From the NCBI GenBank assembly GCA_003254925.1, contig QANZ01019123.1:115757-179756 (forward strand): a stretch of 64,000 nt of DNA, in the 5' to 3' direction. This stretch comes from Chamaecrista fasciculata (lineage: Eukaryota; Streptophyta; Magnoliopsida; Fabales; Fabaceae). Below the pieces are notes generated by a model. The model ran no database searches. It worked only from the letters and a program-made list of their open reading frames with translations, and was not told where the DNA came from. A program made the translations under genes and the position numbers. The first letter of the stretch is position 1; each line of letters starts with the position of its first letter. Below are positions 19,001 to 30,399 of the stretch, in pieces.

Positions 19001-20323
19001 CTCTTCTTGTTAAGAATGCTAACCCAATTCTCCTTCAATAGTAAAAGAGAGAAAAGAATGTAGTAGATGCCAAAAAGTGCAGTACTAAGTACTAACTGTG
19101 GCCTGCTCAATTTGCCAAAATAAGTGATGGAAAACTCTGCAACATCCCAAAGTAAGTGTCAATGTTTTGTAATGGTTAACAGTGCCAAAATAGGTGGCAG
19201 AAAATGCTGACGTGGGCAGAAAGATTCCCATGTGGCATCTGTGTTATCCAAAAACTGAATCCATGTTATCTTCTTACCACTTCAGCCTTCAACTCCTTCA
19301 TTGGAAGTTCACCAGCAAAATCCAAGGCAATCATGAAGATGGCTGGGACATGGAAAGAAAGATGGTCAGCGAGAAGATAAGATTGTCGGGTATTCTGAAT
19401 TGGTGCTTCTTGTTTTCACCAGAAGTCAGAAGAAGACAAGAAGTTTAAACTAAGCCCTGTCTAGGTTTTGCTTCAGAATGCTTCTCCAGCAGCGTTTTCA
19501 TTTGTTCTGAACATACTAAGTACAAGAGAGAACTTCATGAATTAGTTCTCTTTCAAGCGAAAACTCAGACAAAAAAAGAGGGGTGTGGTATTGGTGGGTG
19601 TTAAGATTGTTCAATTAAACTGAGGGGGAATGAAAAGAGTGAAAGAATCAGCATCAATCAGACGTGTAAACTAAGATATAGGAATGGAATTTGAGTTTTT
19701 CTTATCCAATGGCTTGCGGGTGTACATTCCCTTTACCTATTTCTCAAGTAAAAGTTTTCTTAAGGGATGTAATATTGGTACTAGAAAGAATCTAGGACTT
19801 AACTACTTTAAAATCAGGGGGAAAACAGATAACCAACTCACAACTTCCATAGTTTCCCTTTGAGTCATCTGAACCTTTATATTAGTACTAAAAGGTAATA
19901 AAACATTGAGTTCTTCATAAGCCTTCTTGAAATCTGGAAAGTAATTTGTGAGAAGCTTATCTTTTTCTTCAGGACAATATAAAGGTTTACAGACATTGTA
20001 ACTGTGAGATATTCCCTTTTCCAGAGTTTATAAGTCGGAATTAATCCATCACATCAGTGACTTTAATATTCTTAGGAAGATGAGACAGACCTCACACTAG
20101 CTCTGATACCATGTTAGCTAAGTGATGGAATGGAATTGAGTGTTTATTATTTGACAAAAGGCGGTACATATATATACATTGAGGAGATTCTATGATAGAA
20201 AATAATGAAAAATTATATTAATCCCTTAATTCTTGCTATTTGCCCCTGTGATTCTGTTTATCTAATCCCTAAGATTTTGCACAATGCAACTTCCTGAATT
20301 GCATTAATTACATACAATCAACA
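19000..20323 (-). mobile_element. Copia-type LTR retrotransposon remnant (one LTR, primer-binding site and leader)
   Basis: On the minus strand, an LTR of about 210 bp (plus coordinates about 20112-20323, TGTTAG...CAACA) is followed directly by a primer-binding site complementary to initiator-Met tRNA, of the TGGTATCAGAGC type, as in Ty1/copia elements. Adjacent leader or gag-side sequence of uncertain extent runs leftwards to about 19000. No second LTR was recognised. The element is a broken fossil. The left boundary is a guess. Confidence 0.5.
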
Positions 20324-22629
20324 AGCTGCTTTCGAATTAATTTGATTTGGGGGAATTTTCAATGTACTTTTTGTTGAGACAAGAATAATGTGTTTGTCAA
20401 GAAAACCTAGATTGAGATTCTAGTGTTGGCGTTGATAAGATATAGTGAGCAAAATAGATGCTGGGTGACTAAATAACAAAGGAATCACAATGTTTGGATT
20501 CCTTGCTTGTGCCTAGCGGATAGGATCATTCTCTGGTGTTAGGATCTTCTGTCATGGAATTTAAAAAATAAATGCTTTCATAATTAAAATTCAAATGAGA
20601 GATTTCATAATGAATCATTTCCAAAAATGATTTTTCTCCTTTAAATTACTCCATCCGAACAGTACTATCTTGTTTCTTTGGGCGAAAGCTGTGCAGAAAG
20701 TATCATTCAGTGCAATGAGATCTTGGAAAGATCACCCTTAAGCATTGTGAGATCCTTCTGCAATATGTAAGTTACGTAGTTGGAGTGGTCTCAAAATAAT
20801 TTTCAGGAAACTGCCACCTACGAACAGCAATGAACACCATTACAATAGATCTATACTCCCTCTGACCATGTTACTAGCGGAAGCAATGGATGATGTGCAA
20901 TCTAGCACCTGAATGATTTCAGTCTTTAAGGGAATTGATTTTCATTATCTGTTTCTAGGTTCTTTCACCATTTTGTATTTGGTTTCTTCTTCTCAGTAGG
21001 CAAGAAAGTGAAGAAAGAAACTATAGTCAAACTTGTTCAATTTCGGTTAGATGCCCGAAATACAGGTATTAAAATGAAATTTTTAATTACAAGGGACGTT
21101 CAGATCCTCGAGTAAGGAATGAGAAAAGGGGCACTGTTTAAGGATTGAAATTGGATCCTCAACATCAAGATTATCTCAATCTCAGGCTAAGACTAGTGGT
21201 ACTGGCAATTGAATTAACATTTGATAATGATGCTGAAAACTGCAGAGGATTTTACCTTTTTCAGTTTATTCCATCATGTTCATAGAACTAAACATCTTGC
21301 TGCATTGATATATGCCGATGTTTTCAAGTAATTGTTATTTTTCCATAGATTGTTGCTGAAAGATGTGAAATTGCAGGTGGCCTCTTAACACAAGAACTAC
21401 TTTTTGTTAACAACGCTCTAAAGGCTTAGCTTGATCACAATGCCATCTGAAAGTTTATAATTTAGTCTTATAAAACTCTAGTTTTTGGGTTTTGATCTTA
21501 GTTATTGCGAGTTGTGACTGTACTTATATGGATATGTACGAGTCAGGTTGTTTAAAGTTCTCTAATTTGTAATAAAACTGGGTGAATCTGTACATATTCA
21601 AATGTTTCATATCATCCATCGCGTATGTCATAAACTATTCAGGGAGATCACTCGATCCCTCTAATCTTTTGTTCATTTTTTGTTGATTCCAGCATTTTTG
21701 GTGTTGGGACTTGGGAGTATGGTTTGTTGTAACTACAGTTGGAGATTTTATTTGTTGATTGAATGAGAATGTTACCTTGATTGAGTGGTCATATTACAAA
21801 TGATAAGATTAGAAATGAGTGTATTAGAGAGAAAGTTTAGATAACATATATCATAAAAAAAAATTAGTTAAAACATGTCTTAAATAGTTTAATAATGTAT
21901 AAAAATGTCGTTAAAAGCTCATGTACTTCAAGTTAATTAGATGAAAGATAGCCGGATAACTAGAGGTAAGAGAAGAACAAAAAAACAAACGGAGAAACTA
22001 TTATAAAGGATTTAATTATTATTAAACTAATTATAGTAATGTATAAAAACAGTAGATGTTACCGTAATAAAAACTGAGTATTATTATGTCGTTATTATTA
22101 AACTAATTAATTTTTATTTTTTAAAACAAAAAAAATGAATGAACGAAACTTTTAAAAAACTTAAGGGATTAAAAAAAACGAAAAAATTTGAGGGACTAAA
22201 ATGATATTTTGAGCAAATTTGAGGAACCAGAATAGAACTTTAGCCTAATTTTTTTAACAAAAATAAATATAATTATAATTAATCAAATTAATATATTTCT
22301 TAAATATATTAAATGATATAAATATAATTGATTTTAAATTTGAATTTATTTACAAAACAATTATAATTATGTCATTAAATTTAAATTAATATATAATAAA
22401 ATGATTAAATTTAATAATTATGATTACAACAATCGAAGTATATTTTTTTCATTAGGTAGGGACGTAGGGTGGTCTATACAGATCAACTGATACTGATACT
22501 AATGTATTTTATCTTTAAACAAATTTTTACAATAATTAAATTATTAATTGATAAATCTTTTTGAATAATTTTATCAATAATTTTCTTAGATCTTCTATTT
22601 GCTCAAATCATTGACCAAATNCCAAAGTT
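20324..22629. other. Non-coding region with one MULE-type terminal fragment
   Basis: I see no protein-like open frame. Around 22140-22231, 'gagggactaaaatg' and 'aggaaccagaatagaacttta' blocks end in AGAACTTTAGCC, the right-hand terminus of a MULE-type element of the same general family as those at 47-49 kb. Its left partner is not visible. The stretch after 22230 is very AT-rich. A single N lies at 22621. Confidence 0.45.
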
Positions 22630-23509
22630 TATTAGCCGTCAAGGGTGATATTATACAGCTTCAATAGCCAAAGTACCAAACTATAGCCCTTGATAAATAA
22701 TCAACTTGTGCAATAACCTTTCATTGCACTAATCTTTGGCAAGAATACAATAATTGATTCAATAAAGTTGAATCAAAACATAATATGGCTTCGGGCCATT
22801 TACTTAAATACATGAAACTACAATTACATGTGACTTGGTCACTTTTATTTAATCATATGAAAACTTAATCATATGTAGTTTCAGACTATATGAAACATTT
22901 TCAAATCGTAAGAAGATGACCACAATAATAAAGTTATAAAATATATTACAATAATGATAAACAATCCAGCATAAAAGTTTCTTACCTTTAGTAATTTTAA
23001 CCAAAAGAACTTAAAAAAAATAATTAACTTACCTCTTTAATTATCCAAAATTGAATTCAGAAGAGATTTGTACTTTGTTACCAAAAACTCACCGATAAAG
23101 GCTCATGTTCAGTTACCTAAAACTCAAATGGATAGAGACCCATGAACAAATACCAAAAGTTTGAATGAGTAGACACATGCACATATGCCAAAAGCTCAAA
23201 CCGGTAGAAGCTCGTGCTGATAACGTGTTATGAAATATAAGAAATATGAATACTCAAAGAATAGAGAAAAGTAAGAGGGGAGAGTGGTTCTTATCATTCA
23301 ACTCATTTCATCCACTTTACATCAACACCTAAAGCCTCTATTTATAGGCTAAAGGATCTATAAGGGAGATGTACCAACTTAATGTACATAATGAAGGGAT
23401 AAGGTTATATTCATGTACATAGAGAAAGTAAAAGGAAAACTCAAACTTCTATGCATAGAGAATACCAAAAGACAAATGTGGATATTCACAAACATAATTA
23501 TTTATAACA
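22630..23509 (-). mobile_element. Copia-type LTR retrotransposon remnant with one LTR
   Basis: A candidate LTR of about 284 bp (23226-23509, TGTTAT...ATAACA) is followed on the minus strand by a PBS-like CGTTATCAGCACGAG, a site seen in many plant copia elements. About 600 bp of degenerate internal sequence lies to the left. No second LTR was found. It is a broken, probably old fossil. Confidence 0.45.
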
Positions 23510-25741
23510 TATATTTCTTATATTATTAATTTGTTAATTCTAAAAACTTGTCTTTATTATACTTTACAGTTTGCCTCATTTTTGGTCGAGGTAGTCATGA
23601 TTATATACAATATGCTGGGAATAATCATATGCATATACCATTCATTTTCATTTACCGTTCATTGTAAGATAAACTTTAATACTCAAAATTCAATGAGTAG
23701 AAGAGATATGTGTACATTGATTCTTGATCTTGAAATCTTAAAGAAAGTTTTCCCTTTTCACCTTCTTCTTTTCTTGTTCTCTTGATGGTTTGAGAACCCT
23801 ATATGCTTTATCCATAGATGCCTTATCACCTTATCTCAAATGTGAGGCTAATCTTATTATGAAGGGAGAGGGAAGGGTATATGAAACCCTATTAGCTCTA
23901 GTTTCTTTTACACCCAACAACCATCACATTGGGTCTCCTTTAATTAGACCTAGCCCATTAGTTACATGGGCTACATAATAGAATATTATAAAATAATCTA
24001 ACATTCTCCCACTTGGCCCATGTTACGATTTGAAGATTCAACAACTTTAATTGCGCATTATAAATTGAATCTAACAAATCATCCTTAATCTGAATTGAAA
24101 AGATCGGATCATGGCGGTCACAAGTTCATATTGACTTGTTTCCATCCATGTACCACAAATAAAATCAATTCAATAACAACTTTAATTTGACAACACTTTA
24201 ATTATGAACTTTTATTGTTGTCTCACAAACATTACTGCATGCAACTATGATGTGAATAACTATTATGCAAAATACAACTTTAATTGAATTCATAAGTATC
24301 ATAACCATACAAGCAAGATTACTTAATGTATATATATATACATGTTCGAATATCATACTAATAAAGACTTTTCTATAATGCTCATTCTTTAAACATGCCC
24401 AATAAATGTTTTGGGCAGTAATCCTTTCGTTAGCGGGTCCGCTATCATCATATTTGTACAATATGCTCTATTGACACTCTTGATTTGCACCTCCTCTTTA
24501 ATAGATAAGTATTTCAAATTCATGTGTTTTGCACCCTTAGAATACTTATCATTATTGGAGAAGAAAACAGTTGCGAAACTTTCACAATAAAGTCTTAACG
24601 GTCTAGCTATATTGTCGACTATACTTGGATCTAAGACAAAGTTCCGCAACCACAATCCATGAACAGTGGCCTCAAAGCATGCCACAAATTCAACTTATAT
24701 AGTGGGAATAACAATGACAGTCTACTTTCCACTTTTCCATTATACGGCTCTTCCAACCAGTAAAACATATGACAGATGTAGATTTTTCCTTGAATCTACA
24801 TAACCAGCAAAATCTGAATCCAAACAGTCTACCATCTCAAGATGGTTAGACTTCCTATATGTGAGTAAATAATCCTTAATGCCTGGTAAATATCTTAGAA
24901 TTTTCTTTGCAACTTCTTACGAACATACTTTCATTTCTGAGTCTAAAACACAGAGAGATTTCCCATTTGAGCTCTTACGAACATACTTTCATTTACCTTT
25001 TGCACTAAGTTCTCTTGTCTTACCAGTGCTTATTCTTAGCGCTTTACTTATTCCCTAACGAGAACTTCCCAAGGGTTATTCTTTCATCTTGTTTAATTGT
25101 TGTTATTTATTTTGGTAATACTTTTTTGTTGTAAGTTGTTTTTCTGTGATTCATCTATTGTTGCTCTGGACCTCCAAGTACGAACCCCTGTTCCCGGAAC
25201 ACATACAAATCCCTTTAATCGCATAATATACTGAAGCTCTGATGTATGTGGATTTTATTTACAACAACGATCGATTTATAAATTTAATCATAGTCTTATC
25301 ATTGATTTATTCACTACAATCACACAAAGATTTCTTCAAGGATAATTATAGGAAAAATTCTAATAAAATCAAATTTGAAAACTAAACTCTTGCTCTGATA
25401 CCAATTGTAAGATAAACTTTAATACTCAAAACTCATTGAGTAGAAGAGATATGTGTACCTTGATTCTTGATCTTGAAATCTTGAAGAAAGTTTCTTCCCT
25501 TTTCACCTTCTTCCTTTATTGTTCTCTTGATGGTTTGAGAACCTATATGCTTTATTTATACATGCATTATCACCTTATCTCAAATGTGAGGCTAATCTTA
25601 TTATGAAGGAAGAGGGAAAGGTATATGAAACCCTACTGGCTCTAGTTTCTTTTACACTCAACAACCATTACATTGAGCCTTCTTTAATTAAACATAACTC
25701 ATTAGTTACATGTGCCACGTAATAGAATATTATAAAATAAT

Positions 25742-26886
25742 GGCCAAAGTGCAATATTGGTCCTATAAGTTTGCATGAGTTCCCAGATCAGTCCTATAAG
25801 TTTTTTCGTCTCAGATTTGGTCCCATAAGTTTGAAAAATTCTCACCGTTAGTCCTATCGATATTTCCGTTAAATTTTTTCCGTTAATGCTGATGTGGCAT
25901 GATGACTGGGATATTGAAGTGGCAAATTTAGATGATGTGGATAAAAAAAGGACTATTATGCAAAAACTAATAACATTTTAACAACAATAATAAAAAAAAA
26001 AAAGACAACTCCAACTACCGAATAGATTTTAGAGTCATCACAGTAAAGACAGATTAGAAGGAAAAACAATGAATTCAATTTCGCTCACTCCATTGCTTGA
26101 CGGAATCATTACAGTTACAAGTTCTAACGGATCGGGGAGTTGAAGAAGCAAAGAAACAAGAGGAGGATTTTGTGTGATTACCAGCGCCGGAGGAAGCAAT
26201 GAACGGCGGAAAATAGGCGGTGGATTAGGTCCGATTTGGCGAATCGGAGACTTCGATTGTCCAATTGTGATTGTCGATTCCTCATCTTCGTCCTCTGTGA
26301 TTGAATTCTCTCGATTTCTCTGTGAGTACCTTGACTGTACAGCCTTGGCGCCAATTAAAAGCAGCGATATAATCAGAATGCTAACAGTGAAACATTTCGA
26401 ATTCACAGAAACCTCCATTGTTAACTCTGATTCAAACTCAATCTGTTTCGTAACCTCTGTACAGTGGAATCGACTTTTGACCTAGATTCTATGAATTTCG
26501 GTGTTGATTCGAACAGGAATGTGGAAATGGAGGATTCTCAGAGCTTGAAGAATTCTTCAATGGCGGAAAGGTTAGTGTTTAGTTTGCGAAATATAGATCT
26601 TAAACGACGGTGTCTGTGTGAAATGGATTTTTTTTTATTATTGTTGTTAAAATGTTATTAGTTTTTGCATAATAGTCCTTTTTTTATCCACATCATCTAA
26701 ATTTGCCACTTCAATATCCCAGTCATCATGCCACATCAGCATTAACGGAAAAAATTTAACGGAAATATCGATAGGACTAACGGTGAGAATTTTTCAAACT
26801 TATGGGACCAAATCTGAGACGAAAAAACTTATAGGACTGATCTGGGAACTCATGCAAACTTATAGGACCAATATTGCACTTTGGCC
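25742..26886. mobile_element. Pack-MULE-like element with about 245-bp TIRs and a perfect 9-bp TSD, nested in a copia LTR
   Basis: Both ends read GGCCAAAGTGCAATATTGG inwards. The inverted arms (about 25742-25987 and 26643-26886) appear nearly identical along their length. TAAAATAAT is duplicated at 25733-25741 and 26887-26895. A 9-bp TSD with long TIRs is the signature of Mutator-like elements. The interior (about 655 bp) has no transposase. It has higher GC and carries gene-like sequence on both strands: a 126-codon minus frame with a signal-peptide start (26038-26418) and a plus-strand piece with a possible splice donor (about 26490-26573). The near identity of the arms suggests a recent insertion. 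Confidence 0.9.
26038..26418 (-). pseudogene. Gene fragment carried by the MULE at 25.7-26.9 kb, secretory-type start
   Basis: The frame opens MEVSVNSKCFTVSILIISLL, a good signal peptide, followed by an acidic stretch (ITEDEDEES) and a proline-rich stretch (IGPNPPPIFRRSLLPPALV). The composition then changes near a GTAATC that could be an old intron donor (26181-26176), so the last third may be captured intron read as protein. I do not recognise the parental gene. It could be a functional small secreted peptide precursor, but its position inside a non-autonomous MULE makes a captured fragment more likely. Confidence 0.45.
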
Positions 26887-27159
26887 TAAAATAATCTACC
26901 ATTCATATTTGATGGTTCATGCAGAAAAGAAGATCATGATGGATGGGCGTGTGGGTAAAACAAAGTAGAAACGACCAGAGTAAAGTGTATGCGACGAAAT
27001 TTCAATCTCACTTTGAAATGGCAGAAGAAATTAAAGAATGGTGTGTATGTGTGCATGTTGTATTCATTCATGAATTCCTTGACATATCGAAATGGGTGAG
27101 TCAAATCAAATCAAGGCATCAAATGATGAGAAAGCAAACACTGTTGAATAATATATGAG

Positions 27160-27930
27160 ATCACACGTTAACCAATCCGTGCAATATAATAAACTGGGCC
27201 TTAGACTGACACCTCTCGTCAACCCTGCAGCTAAGTGCTAACCACTCTCTTATCATATTTTATTTTATTTTATATATTCACTCTAGCTAGTGTACATGTT
27301 GTGTTATTATTATTTATTTCTGATTTAACAATGTATGCATAGTAGTAAATTAAAGTAAACAGTAATATTGAGCTGATTTTACCAAAGTGTTGGTAAAGAC
27401 AAAAGTGAGAGTTTGAGTGAAAACATGAGTAGCATTCCGTTTCGGGTCAGAGTTTTCTCATTCGTGCAAACAAGATCCCCTTTTAAATGGCATACAGTGA
27501 GGTTGGTATCTGTGTGATGTCTATATGTATATATGTATAGTAGAATCATCACTCATTCACCCTCCCTCACCCTATATATGCTCACCTCCATCGATAATCG
27601 ATAATTCGATATATATCTAAATTTTAAATTTATTTTAATTTATAATTAAGAAAAAAGAATTTTTTTTTATGTTTATTAACTAACTTATTATAAAACATAT
27701 ATAAGTTAAAAATAAAAACAAACACTTGAAGAAACGAATTTTTCATTGACTAATGATAGAATAAGTGATTTTACATAATTTTTCATTTTATTTAGTTTTA
27801 ACATCACTTTTAAGCCTCATTTGATATTATTATATATGATCTTAACTTAGCAAAAAAGAATCAGTGAAGAGTAACTTATAATTATGAACTCATCACAATT
27901 AAACTTGAAACAAGAGAGATATGACCAACT
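27160..27930. other. Intergenic, AT-rich
   Basis: No protein-like frame or RNA gene was seen. The last bases contain GACCAACT, the target site duplicated by the hAT element that follows. Confidence 0.4.
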
Positions 27931-28381
27931 TAGAGATGACAACGAGTGAGTATTTGCTCATTTTATTACTATCCGTATCCGTATCCGTTGATTTTTTTTT
28001 AATATCCGTATCCGATATCCGGTATCTGACGGGTACCCGAAATATCCAAAATACCCGAAAATAATGGATATAGGATAGGATATCCTAATTCAAAAATTGG
28101 ATATATCCGATATCCAATACCCAATATTCGTTAATTAAAATAAATTAATTAAAAATATAATAAAAATTGAATAAAATATAATAAATATTTATATTATAGG
28201 GTATCGGATACCAGGTACCCTAACTATCTGTTCATTTCAGACGGATATCGGATAGTTGATGTTTTTTATTTTTCAATACCCGTACCCTATCTGATATATC
28301 CGGTATCCGACGGATATATGATATTCTTTACGGGTGGATTCGGACGGGTATCCTAAATATCTACCCAAATTGTCATCCCTA
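27931..28381. mobile_element. Non-autonomous hAT element with perfect 8-bp TSD
   Basis: Termini are TAGAGATGACAA and TTGTCATCCCTA, an inverted pair with one difference. GACCAACT is duplicated at 27923-27930 and 28382-28389. The 451-bp body is built of repeated 'tatccgtatccg' and 'ggatatcggata' motifs in both orientations, as in many plant hAT MITEs with subterminal repeats. There is no coding capacity. Confidence 0.88.
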
Positions 28382-28389
28382 GACCAACT

Positions 28390-30399
28390 TCACTTGTTTG
28401 AATGTAAAACGAGCAGTTCACTTTCGTAGTCTAATTTTACTTTTAATTTGCTGACGTTCTCAATTGGATCAATAAAATGATTGTCTAAAGCAATGTGTAA
28501 CTTGAAACTTGTTGCATTAGAACTTAAAACAAGAAAGATGTAACACATTCAATCATTATTGATCAATCGGTGAAAGTTGTGAAAAACTTGAAGGATCAAA
28601 ATTGCAACAACAAAATAATAAAAAGATAAATTGCAACTTTGAAACCAAATTAAAATTATGCTTTAACAAACTTCAAAGTAAAACTATATGATAATTTGAA
28701 CATTCCTATTCAATTGAATAAGGGTTAGGATATCAAAAGCCCCATTATCCCCACTATCTTCTTTTTTTTTTTTCTTTCTTTTTCTCTCCACATCATTGCT
28801 TGTTTAATTTTAAAAGATTATTTGATCTCAATCAAGAGATTTGATTGGTTGAGAAGCCTCTCCTCATCATTTTCTCTAAATAAATCCACCTTAATATATC
28901 ATTAACAAGTTTCCCTTTTTCATTTGTTCTCAAGACTAGAAGAAATAAGAGACGACAACTATATGATTGTTGACATTGTTCTCAACAACCCTTGAAATAG
29001 CTAGCTAGCTAGCTAGGTATTCTATTGTAGGCCTGCGTCCTCCTTACATCACATGTGCCCTTTTTGAAAAAATTTTGGTCCAACTCCAACACATTAGACA
29101 ACTGATATTTTATCCGATCCTAGAGATTATAATATTGTATTTGTATGTATGCAGTTATGCACTGAATAGTCAATCACAAACAAATTAATCAAACTTATAC
29201 AATTTAACAAGACTTGTACAAAATTCTAACTAAAATTCATTTGTTATTAATCAGTTTGGGGAAAGTCTGGCCAATTCATTTGGTTATTAAGCTTTTGTAC
29301 GAACGGTTGATACAGCTTTATTTGATACCTTAGTTTGAAATATAATTAAGCATATGATATAATATTTATCTTTTTTATATCATAACCATAAATTAATATT
29401 TGTAGAATGACAAGACCTAATATTTATATTATGTAAGAATTGTACGTTCTGGTATGGAGATCTCTATAGTGACACGAGATACGTACATTGTACACACGAA
29501 CTAACAATATTTGCATTTCATGCTTGTAAGTTTTTTTTTTCTCTTTGGTTTTTGAAAAAAAATAGTCAATAAAATACTTTTTTCAAAAAACCTATCCAAA
29601 TTCCATACAGCCTCATAAGTCATAAACATTGGCATTGATTATTCTTGTTTTGTGTTTCTTGTAATTCGTTTTCTGAAATGGATATTAAATATGCATTCAC
29701 AGGAAGCCAATCAGAGTTTCTCGGAGAGCTGGCAGTAGCAGCACGTATATATATATATAAATATATAGGTGGCAGCATGAGAAAGCATTACCAAACTAGT
29801 AATCAAAACTTGAACTATATATATATATATAAAATTATAAATATATAATTAAATGAAACAAAATTAAAGAAGAGGCAGTTGAACCAAAAAGCTGGCAGAA
29901 AATGTGAGACTCATGAATCAATATGATCTCACCTTATCACCTTCTTCTTCACTACAATTCCTCATCATATCTCTCTGCATTTATATCTTGTCATTCAATG
30001 CACACATGCATTTACCTTCATTTTTGGATCCCTTTTCTTTTCTATTCTATTCTTTCCACACCGAGATCGTATTTAAAGCACTTACGTACATTAATTCCAT
30101 TTACATATAAAAATTAAATAAAACAGTTCATTTGCATTCATTCACTTAAAAACTTGACTAAATATTAATTAAAAAAGGAAATTACATATATAATAGCTAA
30201 TTAAAGCTAGGTCCGCATCATCATATTCTCCATAAACATGCATGCACTAACTTGAATTAACCCTAATAAGAACCTAATTAACACACTAAAATACAGAGAC
30301 AAAGATGCATGACTAATTGACTAGACTCCACACACATATATATATTATCTAAATGAAACCCCATCGATCAATCTCCTCCTTGGACTTTCTTCATTCTAG
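28390..30399. other. Intergenic region and 3' flank of the WOX gene
   Basis: AT-rich DNA. Near 28560-28680 are scattered 'ggatcaaaattgcaacaac'-like blocks that resemble MITE arms without definable ends. The roughly 200 bases left of 30400 are the likely 3' UTR of the WOX gene. No other gene was seen. Confidence 0.4.

Larger units (their letters stand above)
23663..26901 (-). mobile_element. Copia-type LTR retrotransposon remnant with both LTRs and a 5-bp TSD, host to a nested MULE
   Basis: The left LTR is 23663-24003. The right LTR is 25406-26901 and is interrupted by the MULE at 25742-26886 and its duplicated target. Both begin TGTAAGATAAAC and end in TCTAACA or a close variant. The whole is flanked by TTCAT (23658-23662 and 26902-26906). 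On the minus strand an initiator-tRNA primer-binding site follows the 5' LTR, and a purine tract (AAGTGGGAGAA) precedes the 3' LTR. A piece of the copia RNase H region survives at 24389-24685 (KGAKHMNLKY, MIADPLTKGL). The internal region is far shorter than in a complete copia element; it is broken and non-autonomous. The LTRs look similar to each other by eye, which suggests moderate age, and the MULE is younger. Confidence 0.85.

Noticed and set aside
19194-19448. 84-codon open frame
   Set aside because: No family motif, composition not protein-like over its length, and it lies in sequence I assign to a copia remnant leader.
27931-28381. Satellite or telomere-like array from the 'tatccg' repeats
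   Set aside because: The motifs are in both orientations and bounded by hAT TIRs with an 8-bp TSD, so they are subterminal repeats of one transposon.
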